A stretch of 9,123 nt of DNA from Anaerolineae bacterium (GTDB taxonomy: Bacteria; Chloroflexota; Anaerolineae; Promineifilales; Promineifilaceae), in assembly GCA_014879345.1 (NCBI GenBank), contig JACSSI010000151.1, positions 1 through 9,123 of the forward strand, read 5' to 3'. Position 1 is the first letter of the stretch; each line of letters begins with the position of its first letter. This document shows, one piece after another, positions 1 through 7,366 of the stretch. The notes beneath the pieces were generated by a model. That model worked only from the letters and a program-made list of their open reading frames with translations, was not told where the DNA came from and searched no databases. The translations under genes were made by a program, and so were the position numbers.

Positions 1-1178
1 ACCTGACCTGGCCCGACGTGGCCGCCTTACCCCGTGATACCCCCTTGATTCTGCCGCTGGGCGAAGGTTATGACCAGGCGCAGCTTGCCAGCGCCCTGGG
101 TCATCCCGCCCAGGCTGGACTGCTGCCAGCGATACCCTTTGGCTGGCGCGGCAGCGGGTTGGCCGTGCCGGAGCCGCTGCTTGGTCAACTCGTCAGCAAT
201 CTGCTGGACAGCTTGCGGGACGACGGCTTCTCGCGGGTGTATGCCCTCACGCCGCAGGGCGTTGATCTCGCTCTCGGCCCGCAGCGCATCGCCCTGCCAC
301 ACCGCAGCCAGTTTACCTCGGCCCCTCTGCTGCCCGACGCGGCCTCTTTGGACAAGGTAGTGTTGATCCCCATCGGCCACACAGAGCAGCACGGTTATCA
401 CCTGCCCCTGTCCACCGACACCCTGATTATCGGGCATATTGGGCAGGAAACAGCTTGTGCTGGGCTTGTCGAAGCAGTTGCTTCGACAGGCTCAGCAGAC
501 GGCACTTCGACAGGCTCAGCAGACGGTGCGGCTGCCTGCCTGCCCGTCTTCCCATACGGCGTCAGCACCCACCGGCAGGCGTTTGCGGGTACCCTCAACT
601 GCGGCGGCCGTGCCTTTGAAGAATTCTGGCTGGGGGTCATTGATGTGCTGGCGGGGCGCGGTTTTTGCAAGCTGTACTTGATGAGCGGTCACGGCGGCAA
701 CGTCTCCTTTTTGGTCAACGTGGTCAAATACGCGGGGGAGCGCCACCGGCGCATCTTTTGCGCTACCACCTGGCTGCATACCTCGGGCAAACTGGGCGCA
801 GCCGCCCTCGAAGCCCACCGCCGTTCCGCGCTGGGCGGCATGGGCCATGCCGGTGAACTGGAAACCGCCATGATCCTGCACCTGCGCCCCGACCTGACCC
901 ACATGGAGCGCGTGGTAGACGAGACGGACTTCATCACCACTGAAAATTACTACATGGACTGGATCGAAGGTGGCTCGCTCATTGCCAATCCCCCCTGGGA
1001 TGATGACACGCAGACAGGCGCTTACGGCGCGGGCAGTGTGGCTACGGCGGAGCATGGCAGGATTTGGTTGGAAACGGCCGTTCTCGAAAAAATCAGCCAC
1101 GTCCAGGAAATACACGAACAGCACCGTCGTCGTGAAGCGCGGCGGGCGGCAGGCTTTGGCTTGTGGCGGGGAGAATAA
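1..1178 (+). CDS. Creatininase-family metal-dependent amidohydrolase (5' end outside window)
   Basis: The reading frame is open from position 3 and ends at TAA 1176-1178. A GTG at 18 could be taken as the start, but the codons before it read LTWPD and run straight into VAALPRDTP, matching the usual start of creatininase-family proteins, so the true start is probably upstream of the window. Counting from the GTG, the catalytic domain covers about residues 110-360. It contains the metal-binding box TEQHG...HLPLSTD (122-134), SGHGGN (223-228) and GHAGELET (276-283), which supply the Glu, His and Asp ligands typical of this two-metal amidohydrolase family. Family members hydrolyse cyclic or linear amides (creatinine, formamides, mycofactocin precursor); the substrate here cannot be read from sequence. 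Residues 1-95 look like a second, degraded copy of the fold. Residues about 147-172 are a low-complexity insert encoded by a REP-like repeat. The gene is clearly GC-richer than its neighbours. It ends 16 bp before a strong terminator. Confidence 0.88.
   Translation, partial: LTWPDVAALPRDTPLILPLGEGYDQAQLASALGHPAQAGLLPAIPFGWRGSGLAVPEPLLGQLVSNLLDSLRDDGFSRVYALTPQGVDLALGPQRIALPHRSQFTSAPLLPDAASLDKVVLIPIGHTEQHGYHLPLSTDTLIIGHIGQETACAGLVEAVASTGSADGTSTGSADGAAACLPVFPYGVSTHRQAFAGTLNCGGRAFEEFWLGVIDVLAGRGFCKLYLMSGHGGNVSFLVNVVKYAGERHRRIFCATTWLHTSGKLGAAALEAHRRSALGGMGHAGELETAMILHLRPDLTHMERVVDETDFITTENYYMDWIEGGSLIANPPWDDDTQTGAYGAGSVATAEHGRIWLETAVLEKISHVQEIHEQHRRREARRAAGFGLWRGE
459..526. repeat. REP-like stem-loop with tandem 24-bp duplication inside the creatininase gene
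   Basis: GCTGGGCTTGTCGAAG (459-474) pairs with CTTCGACAGGCTCAGC (481-496) at 14 of 16 positions across a 6-base loop. The right arm plus AGACGG (481-502) is then repeated exactly at 505-526, a 24-bp period. Because 24 is a multiple of three, the copies translate as STGSADG twice and the gene stays open. Elements with the core CTTCGACA(A/G)GCTCAG are, from general familiarity, dispersed repeats in many environmental bacterial genomes; that identification is not verified here. The insert lies between the helix after the first metal box and the LPVFPYG strand, probably in a surface loop. Confidence 0.75.
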
Positions 1179-1194
1179 ACCTATCCAGATAAGC

Positions 1195-1225
1195 AAAAGC
1201 CCAGGCAGTTTGCCTGGGCTTTTTT
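1195..1225. terminator. Rho-independent terminator between convergent genes
   Basis: A perfect 13-bp stem is formed by AAAAGCCCAGGCA (1195-1207) and TGCCTGGGCTTTT (1211-1223) around a GTT loop, followed by more T residues on the plus strand. It sits 16 bp after the creatininase stop. Read from the minus strand the same hairpin is followed by only four T residues, so it may also terminate the peptidase transcript, whose stop codon is at 1253-1255, though less strongly. Confidence 0.93.
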
Positions 1226-1252
1226 AATAAACGAGGTATTTTCTTCTGGAAC

Positions 1253-4015
1253 CTATTCTTGGGGAACCCACGTGTTAATACTTGCCGGTTTTGCCATCCA
1301 GGAACCAACTTCACTCAACGCAGTATTATCGCTCCAAACCAGGCCGTCACTCCAAACCAAGCCGTCGCTCGAGACCAGACCATCACTCCAAACCAGGCCG
1401 TCGCTCCAGACAAGGCCATCACTCCAGACGAGTCCGTCGCTCCAGACGAGTCCGTCGCTCCAGACAAGGCCATCGCTCCAGACAAGGCCATCGCTCCAGA
1501 CAAGGCCGTCGCTCCAAACAAGACCGTCGCTCCAGACCAAACCGTTCAAACCTGGCAGGTAATAGTTGCCCTGTTCATCTTGCACGGTTTGCCCCCGGAA
1601 ATGCCTAACACCGGTCAAATCTTCTTGGAGATTGAGACCCTTGTTTGCACAGTTTGCCGCAGTGCTTTTGATTGCTGCCTGTGCATTCACTAAACCAGCC
1701 CCTTGTCTAAAAACGCTGTAAGCCAGTTGATCACCTGCTGCTGAAATTGCCGGGCGAGCTGTAGCCATTAAGCGACATTTAACGTCATCGGGTGTCAGGT
1801 CAGGCTCTGCTTGTATCATTAAGGCTGCCATACCACTGACAACGGCCGTTGCCTGTGAGGTACCAGACATCATGAAATAGCTGTCATGGGTATGGTATTT
1901 TGCCCGTGCCTGGGCAATCTGCGCAGTGCCGTCCATCAGGCCAATAATGTGCCCACCAGGAGCCACAACATCCGGTTTAACAAAGGCTTCCGCAGTGGGA
2001 CCAGCGGCAGAGAATGTCGCTAAAAAGTCATCTGCTGTGTATCCGGGTGTGTAATTATCTGACATCGCCCCGACGGTGATGATGTATGGCACATTTCCCG
2101 GGACTCCTATTGTCAGCGGATCAGGCCCATTATTGCCAGCAGAAGCTACCACCACGATACCTGCCTGCCACGCTTTCATCACAGCTTGATTAATGGGATC
2201 ATCCCAATAAAATGATTGCGGCTCCGCACTAAACGACAGATTTAGGACACGAATATTGTATGTATTTTTGTTTTTGACAACCCAATCAATTGCACTAATC
2301 ACATCCAGATATTTACCTGTGCCATCATCTGCAAAGGCTTTAATAGAAATCAATCGCGCGTCAGGCGCAACACCTTTAAAGCTGTTGTTTACATTTACAT
2401 GATGGTTAAAGATGATGCTGGAAAGATGTGTGCCGTGTCCGCTGCCATCACTGCTAACAACACCTTCCACTCCGGTAATTGCATTGTAATGAACAACACG
2501 GGACACCCCATCTGTTGTTTTGCCAAGTGCCGGGTTATCGAAATAGCCTGTATCGATGATGGCTACACCAACGTTCTTACCCGTAAAACCCTCCTGATGC
2601 ACTTCAGCGGCATTGATTAAGTTTCCATAATTGGTCTCACCATCGACGACAAATACAAAGGTGTCACTGGCAACATATCGTGACAGCGCGTTATCCTGAA
2701 CTTGAAACTCCAGGTGGTATGTTTGGCCTAAGTTGACGTTATTGAAGGTATATTCATAACGGCCGTTAACCAATTTTCCTGGTACGCATTTGTTATTATC
2801 CAGGCAAAAATAATTCCATTGGGCAGTCCAGTTGTTATTGACATGGAAGGCACGCATGGTGGTGTCATTGACATACTCAACACCGAAAGTTTCTCCAGCG
2901 CTTATCGATTCAAATTTAACGGAATCTACAGCCTGATAATACCCATACGGTTTAGTGTTATCTTGCACTCTAAACTCGATGCTATACGTTTTACCCAGGG
3001 TTGCTGGCACCAACCGCACGTAATATCCATTCAGGCGTGTACCTGGCATACAGTCTGTTGAATTGATGCAAAAAGTGTTCCATGCTCCGGTCCACCCTTC
3101 ATCTTTGTGTGCTATCCGTAAGGTATTATCACCAATAAATTGGAAATCGAATATCTTTGAAACGGGTGCAGCAGGGGGCGTAATAACCGGAGTTGGAGAG
3201 GGCGGTACTACTTTAGTAATGGTGAAATTATCAACATAGAACGCAACAGTAGGGTTTGTGCTTTCCACATAAACATCTAATCCGGAAACCGCCGTATCAA
3301 ATGTGTACTGCCCTTTTAGCAAAACCCATTTAGCGTCTGTTACCCCATTGGGCGCACTGGGTGCAATCCAGTCATAACTGGTTTTGCCACCGACGGGCGT
3401 GCGCTGCATGGTTATCATCACCTGGCTGGCTGGCTGCCCTGCTGCCAGTTTTACGTAACCACTGATTTCATAGACTGTTCCTGGCTGAAGTGTACCCAAT
3501 ACGTTCAAACTTGGACCATGCCAGCCAGCGGTACGTCTGGTTACTTTAAGGCTCTTGGTGCCAGCTTGGGCAGCTTCAGTTACCGTTTTTATCGTTACAT
3601 TGCCACGTGGGCTCCACCCTTGTGTGGTGCCATTCTCAAAATCGGTCTGAATAATAGGTGACGGCAGGGAAGAAGTAGTGGCAACGTCAAGGACGGGCGC
3701 TACATGGGAGGCGGCGGTAGAGACGCTTTGATTATCATAGAGGGCAGTAACGGCCGTTGTCTCTTGTAAAGCCGCCCGTTGATCCGCTGTCAGCTCAGCG
3801 CCCACCGCATCAATGACAGCCAATTCACGCACAACAGAACCACCGACAGCCAAAACGGCCGTTTTCGCGGCAGCAACACTATCTGCTTGAACAATTACTG
3901 AGGAGGTTGGGGAAACGGCCGTTGTTTTTGAGGATTGTTTACCCGCTACCAGCATCAACGCCATTAATAACAACAGAAATACAGCTACAGTACCAATACG
4001 AGTTTTTTGTTTCAT
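1253..4015 (-). CDS. Secreted S8 (subtilisin-like) serine peptidase with CBM-like module, duplicated Cys domain and GLVWSD repeat tail
   Basis: I place the start at ATG 4015-4013 (920 residues), preceded by AGGGG eight bases upstream. The frame stays open to a TTG at 4072, but that stretch holds the promoter. Residues 1-25 are a Sec-type signal sequence (KQKTR, then a hydrophobic run). About 38-100 resemble an I9-like propeptide (SSVIVQADS, GGSVVREL). About 120-269 resemble a CBM4/9-type carbohydrate-binding module (DFENGTTQGW, VDNFTI). A Pro-rich linker follows at 271-284, then two copies of an unrecognised domain (287-369, 376-458), each with a CX5C pair. The peptidase domain is about 461-786, with the catalytic triad Asp488 (IIDTG), His527 (GHGTH) and Ser720 (GTSQA) and oxyanion Asn628, so it should be active. 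The tail has twelve GLVWSD units (825-896) and a final 24 residues. It is exported and probably acts on extracellular protein, perhaps docked on polysaccharide. The active-site assignment is firm; the accessory-domain roles are inferred. Confidence 0.93.
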   Translation of the reverse strand: MKQKTRIGTVAVFLLLLMALMLVAGKQSSKTTAVSPTSSVIVQADSVAAAKTAVLAVGGSVVRELAVIDAVGAELTADQRAALQETTAVTALYDNQSVSTAASHVAPVLDVATTSSLPSPIIQTDFENGTTQGWSPRGNVTIKTVTEAAQAGTKSLKVTRRTAGWHGPSLNVLGTLQPGTVYEISGYVKLAAGQPASQVMITMQRTPVGGKTSYDWIAPSAPNGVTDAKWVLLKGQYTFDTAVSGLDVYVESTNPTVAFYVDNFTITKVVPPSPTPVITPPAAPVSKIFDFQFIGDNTLRIAHKDEGWTGAWNTFCINSTDCMPGTRLNGYYVRLVPATLGKTYSIEFRVQDNTKPYGYYQAVDSVKFESISAGETFGVEYVNDTTMRAFHVNNNWTAQWNYFCLDNNKCVPGKLVNGRYEYTFNNVNLGQTYHLEFQVQDNALSRYVASDTFVFVVDGETNYGNLINAAEVHQEGFTGKNVGVAIIDTGYFDNPALGKTTDGVSRVVHYNAITGVEGVVSSDGSGHGTHLSSIIFNHHVNVNNSFKGVAPDARLISIKAFADDGTGKYLDVISAIDWVVKNKNTYNIRVLNLSFSAEPQSFYWDDPINQAVMKAWQAGIVVVASAGNNGPDPLTIGVPGNVPYIITVGAMSDNYTPGYTADDFLATFSAAGPTAEAFVKPDVVAPGGHIIGLMDGTAQIAQARAKYHTHDSYFMMSGTSQATAVVSGMAALMIQAEPDLTPDDVKCRLMATARPAISAAGDQLAYSVFRQGAGLVNAQAAIKSTAANCANKGLNLQEDLTGVRHFRGQTVQDEQGNYYLPGLNGLVWSDGLVWSDGLVWSDGLVWSDGLVWSDGLVWSDGLVWSDGLVWSDGLVWSDGLVSSDGLVWSDGLVWSDNTALSEVGSWMAKPASINTWVPQE
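1328..1543 (-). repeat. Twelve tandem 18-bp coding repeats (GLVWSD)
   Basis: Twelve uninterrupted 18-bp units encode GLVWSD at the C-terminus of the peptidase. Eleven are identical at protein level. The tenth in protein order (around 1367-1384 on the plus strand) is GLVSSD, through a single TGG to TCG change. The DNA units differ at synonymous positions (GGC/GGA, CTT/CTC/CTG, GTC/GTT, AGC/AGT), although the units at 1457-1492 are identical, suggesting recent duplication. The opposite strand is also open across the array simply because of its 18-bp period. Confidence 0.97.
2642..3157 (-). repeat. Internal domain duplication in the peptidase (two ~83-residue copies with CX5C)
   Basis: Within the S8 peptidase, residues 287-369 and 376-458 align closely. 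The shared pattern is: aromatic-rich start, N(D/N)T-hR, W-T-(G/A)-(A/Q)-W-N, FC-x5-C-(M/V)-PG, LNG-Y or VNG-Y, LG-(K/Q)-TY, EF-(R/Q)-VQDN. The Cys pairs are 316/322 and 404/410 and could form a small disulfide loop after export. The pattern suggests a beta-sandwich adhesion or ligand-binding module, but I do not recognise the family. The copies have diverged at DNA level, so the duplication is old. Confidence 0.8.
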
Positions 4016-4023
4016 GATGTATA

Positions 4024-4028
4024 CCCCT
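4024..4028 (-). promoter_or_regulatory. Ribosome binding site that fixes the peptidase start
   Basis: AGGGG on the minus strand lies 8 bases before ATG 4015-4013, directly followed by a signal peptide. This supports that ATG over the earlier in-frame TTG (4072-4070) and ATG (4054-4052), which overlap the promoter. Confidence 0.7.
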
Positions 4029-4044
4029 GAGTCTACTCTTTCTA

Positions 4045-4072
4045 CTAATATCATCCTTTTTTTTCCTGTCAA
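4045..4072 (-). promoter_or_regulatory. Sigma-70-type promoter for the peptidase gene
   Basis: On the minus strand a consensus TTGACA (4072-4067) is followed by a 16-bp A-rich spacer and TATTAG (4050-4045), which is 4/6 to the -10 consensus and preceded by TG one base away (extended -10). The estimated transcription start is near 4038, giving a leader of about 23 bases with the AGGGG site. It lies between the ATPase stop (4106) and the peptidase ATG, so the peptidase can be transcribed independently. Confidence 0.7.
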
Positions 4073-4105
4073 GAATTGTTACAGTGGTTCAAATCAGCTA
4101 GGAAA

Positions 4106-7100
4106 TTAGAACCATTGGGGCAAACTTTCAAGCTTTTCAAGATGATGCATCGCACCAAGACGCATAAATATACTGTGTGCAACTGCATAATCAGCCATAG
4201 CAGCCGCTTTGTTTCCCAATGCCATGTTGATTCTGTACGATTGAACCATCAACCGCCCTTTTCCTAATTCATCAGTAATACCAGTCAGCGCATTTTGCCC
4301 CATTTCCAAAAAGGCACTTGCACCCTCCAAATCATCCATATTAAAACAAGCCTGAGAAGCCACTCGACAAGCCCCAGCCTCATATATCTTGTTTCCAATA
4401 TCAACTGATAATTTCAAGGCGTCATTCGCTTGCTCCAAAGCGCTTTGATAATCCTGTTTGGCAAAGCTAAACTCAGCTTGTATACGCAGCAATTCTGCCA
4501 ATACATCTTTCGCCCCAATCGATTCTGCCAGTAAAATATTTGTGGTTATCGTCTCTTCAGCTTCATCATATTTCTCTTGCCACAAATAAATTTGAGCCAG
4601 CCCACTACTCGCATTCACGATCATAGACGAGATGTTAAACAATTTTGCAATTTTAAGACTCTCTTGATAATGCATTTCAGCTAACTCAAACTTGCCCTGA
4701 CCACGATAAGGATGACCCAGATTATTATGGGTAATTGCCACACCTTCAACATCCCCCATTTCCTGGCGCAAAGAAAGGCTGTGCTTAAAATAATCAATGG
4801 CTTTAGGCCAATGACCGATTACATAAGCCAACACACCCAGATTGCTGTAACTTCTAGCAACCGCCCAGGAATATCCCATTTGTTCCCTGAAAACCATAGC
4901 CCGCGTGGTGTGGTGCATGGCTTGCTGCCAATCTCCAGATTGATAACCTATACCGCCTAGTAAGTTTTCCGCATCAGCCATTTCATTCAGATCACCAAGC
5001 TGCTTGGCAAACTCCAGGCCTTCTGTCCCAATTTTTCGGGCCTGTTCAAACTCACCCTGTGCAAAATATATCCAGGCTAATTCGGTAAACACCTGGCAAA
5101 TCTCCTGGGGACGATCTTCAGAAAGCGACTCACCTAACAGCTCCTTTGCTTGAGTCAAATAGGTGCGACCCTTATCATAATTTCCCAATTTTCTGGCTGT
5201 TTTACCCAGGAGTATTAAAAGTCTGACATATGGATATTCAGGGTTTGTTTGGGCTAAGGGAACCAATGTCTCCAATGCCCTAATTGACTCGTCAAACAAA
5301 CCCATGATTCGATACGCTTCTCCCAAACCAATACCCAGCCGCCACTGCCACTCAGGATTCGGTTCTGAAAGATAGGTGAGATATCTTTCCGCTTGTTGAA
5401 AATGAGAAACAGCTTCTTCGTTGGCATAGTGCGAAGCTGATTTTTCGCCAGCTAAAATGGCATACGGTATTGCGCGAATGTACGCTTCAGCCTGACTAAA
5501 ATGAAAAGCGAGTGCGGCGGCATATTCGACATTTTCATCTGCCTGTTGGGTTTCAAGGGCTAAGGCAATTCGCTTGTGGAGTTTTTGGCGATGTGTGGCT
5601 GGAATGGATTGATAAACAATGGCATGAAACAGGGTGTGATTAAACTGCCATTGAGCAGATGTATTCAGGCGGCTAACCACCAGGCGATTGGCTAAACGCT
5701 GCAATGGTTGCTCAATATTGGAAACAGTGGCAATTGTTTGCAAGATAGCAGCATCAAATTGAAATCCAATAACGGCCGCATACTGTACAATCTGTTTCAA
5801 ATCTCCAGGCAAGGCATCAATACGGGCATAAATAAGGCTGTTTAACGACATGGGAATCATGTCTGATAAGTGCGCAACCGGCACATTTAACTGCCACCAT
5901 CCATTTTCTTTTTGGAGATAGGCTTGTTCAATAGACATCCTCACAAGTTCTTCGATGAAGTATGGATTGCCTTCACTGCGAGAAATGGTTAGTTCATAAA
6001 ATTCATCTGGCAGTTTAGTAGTAGGCAGCAGTTCATTTAGCAGTTGCAGGCTGTCCTTTTTTGATAATTTTTCCAGAAACATCTGTTTTGTCTGCCCAGG
6101 CAGGAGACTTTGCAACCTTAAAAGCCGATCATTGGGAGATTCGGCACCTTGCAGCCGTTGGGCACATACAAAGAGTATGGCATCTGAAGCAACGATGGTA
6201 GCGATAAATAGCAGCAATTCGGCCGATATGGGGTCAATCCAATGCAAGTCGTCGAGGAAGAGAATGATGGGATGTTCTTTAACAAGGGTTTTGAGCAAGC
6301 GACGAATGGCAACAAATATTTGTTGGCGCAGTTGTTCTGGCTGCATTTTTACAAAATGGGGGTCGGTTGGCTCAAGCCCCATTATGATTTCCAGGTAGGG
6401 CTGGGTGTTTTGCGCGTCTCTAGGCCATTTGTTGATGCCATCTTTAATTTTTTGGCGCATCTGGGCTGCGGTATCTGTTGTTTGAATATTGAAGGTGTTT
6501 GCGAATACAGCTGCAAAGAGTGAAAATGCTTGGTCTGTGCGGTGGGCTGAGCTAGAACCTTTCCAGATGAACGGCATGGTGGGCAGGGTAACGGCCGTTT
6601 CAAATTCACGCATCAATCGACTTTTACCAATACCCGCTTCTCCCTCGATCCAGATTATGCCACCCAACCCGCTTTCCATATTCTTCGCCAAACTGAGCAT
6701 GGCATTCAGGCTGTGTGCGCGACCAATATAACGGGTGTGGATACTGGGCAAACCACGAGAGGAACCAGGCGCGTCAAGTGGCGCACCTAATACCCATGAC
6801 GCCTCCTGCCAGTCCGGCAATTTTAAAGCTTCCTCATAAGAAAAGTAATGAGTTGTCGCGTTACGCACCTTGCTGGTCACATAAATTTTAGTCTTGGTCG
6901 AGACAGCCGCCAATTTCTCTGCCTGCGCTAACGCATCACCTAAAATTTGTATTGTTATACTTGCGCCATCTTGAATTTGGTTTAAAGTGACAAAGTCATA
7001 ACTGATGCCAATGTGGGTGGGGATAACCAGGCTCTCTGATTCTGGTAGACTTTTTTGGTTGATCTGGTAGGCGGCTAAAACAGCCTGAACCACATCATTT

Positions 7101-7330
7101 TCGGCCACAACAGGGATACCAAAAACGGCCGTTAAGCCATCCCTGCGCAAACTTACAACACCCCCATTCCGCTTTGCCGTCTGAGCAAAATCCATGATTA
7201 ACCGAGCAATCGCAGAAGGCCGTATCTGAGACTGCACATCCAGCGGATCCAAATTCAGCCAAAGCACAGCCACCGGCCGGTATTCAGCCTCTGGTACAAA
7301 TTGTTTGTGAGTAGAAATTTGAAAATCCAC
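4106..7330 (-). CDS. Large AAA/STAND-like ATPase with degenerate class III cyclase domain and C-terminal TPR array
   Basis: This is a 1074-residue cytoplasmic protein with no signal peptide or membrane segment. The start is GTG 7330-7328; an in-frame TGA three codons upstream excludes a longer form, and the ribosome site is weak (GAGAG, about 10 bases away). Residues about 18-160 have the layout of a class III nucleotide cyclase domain (RRDGLTAVFG at 62-71, THIGIS, ILGDALAQAEKL). The first metal Asp is replaced by Asn26, and the Asn/Arg pair of the GDxVNxAxR motif reads Ala135/Lys139, so it is probably not catalytic. Residues about 200-460 are an AAA_16-type ATPase with Walker A GEAGIGKSR (230-238), Walker B ILFLDDLHWID (356-366) and the SEGNPYFIEEL box (452-462). 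From about 600 to 1060 the protein is helical TPR repeats (clear at 825-900). No HTH is visible. Such proteins are thought to be signal-regulated ATPase scaffolds; the partner is unknown. It lies 36 bp behind the kinase gene, probably in one operon. Confidence 0.9.
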   Translation of the reverse strand: MDFQISTHKQFVPEAEYRPVAVLWLNLDPLDVQSQIRPSAIARLIMDFAQTAKRNGGVVSLRRDGLTAVFGIPVVAENDVVQAVLAAYQINQKSLPESESLVIPTHIGISYDFVTLNQIQDGASITIQILGDALAQAEKLAAVSTKTKIYVTSKVRNATTHYFSYEEALKLPDWQEASWVLGAPLDAPGSSRGLPSIHTRYIGRAHSLNAMLSLAKNMESGLGGIIWIEGEAGIGKSRLMREFETAVTLPTMPFIWKGSSSAHRTDQAFSLFAAVFANTFNIQTTDTAAQMRQKIKDGINKWPRDAQNTQPYLEIIMGLEPTDPHFVKMQPEQLRQQIFVAIRRLLKTLVKEHPIILFLDDLHWIDPISAELLLFIATIVASDAILFVCAQRLQGAESPNDRLLRLQSLLPGQTKQMFLEKLSKKDSLQLLNELLPTTKLPDEFYELTISRSEGNPYFIEELVRMSIEQAYLQKENGWWQLNVPVAHLSDMIPMSLNSLIYARIDALPGDLKQIVQYAAVIGFQFDAAILQTIATVSNIEQPLQRLANRLVVSRLNTSAQWQFNHTLFHAIVYQSIPATHRQKLHKRIALALETQQADENVEYAAALAFHFSQAEAYIRAIPYAILAGEKSASHYANEEAVSHFQQAERYLTYLSEPNPEWQWRLGIGLGEAYRIMGLFDESIRALETLVPLAQTNPEYPYVRLLILLGKTARKLGNYDKGRTYLTQAKELLGESLSEDRPQEICQVFTELAWIYFAQGEFEQARKIGTEGLEFAKQLGDLNEMADAENLLGGIGYQSGDWQQAMHHTTRAMVFREQMGYSWAVARSYSNLGVLAYVIGHWPKAIDYFKHSLSLRQEMGDVEGVAITHNNLGHPYRGQGKFELAEMHYQESLKIAKLFNISSMIVNASSGLAQIYLWQEKYDEAEETITTNILLAESIGAKDVLAELLRIQAEFSFAKQDYQSALEQANDALKLSVDIGNKIYEAGACRVASQACFNMDDLEGASAFLEMGQNALTGITDELGKGRLMVQSYRINMALGNKAAAMADYAVAHSIFMRLGAMHHLEKLESLPQWF

Positions 7331-7366
7331 GAAAAATCACGCTCTCATTAATGGGTTTTCTTTACC

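Noticed and set aside
459..526. CRISPR-like reading of the duplicated 24-bp unit
   Set aside because: There are only two adjacent copies with a 2-base gap, no spacers and no cas genes; it is a REP-like stem-loop duplication.
516..1196. Minus-strand 226-codon open frame opposite the creatininase gene
   Set aside because: It lies wholly against a conserved enzyme with intact metal motifs, in a GC-rich gene where antisense open frames are common, and its protein shows no recognisable domain.
1328..1543. Iteron or replication-origin reading of the 18-bp tandem array
   Set aside because: The array is in frame, codes for one constant hexapeptide with silent differences, and has no DnaA boxes or AT-rich region next to it.
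1259..1693. Plus-strand open frame with a repeated APDKAI/APDESV pattern, and the two other open frames over the same stretch
   Set aside because: They are read-outs of the 18-bp array from the wrong strand or frame. The minus-strand GLVWSD frame continues the subtilase, and its changes are mostly silent only in that frame.
4016..4072. A longer N-terminus of the peptidase from TTG 4072 or ATG 4054
   Set aside because: The stretch contains a TTGACA/TATTAG promoter, and the ATG at 4015 has a well-placed AGGGG and begins a typical signal peptide.
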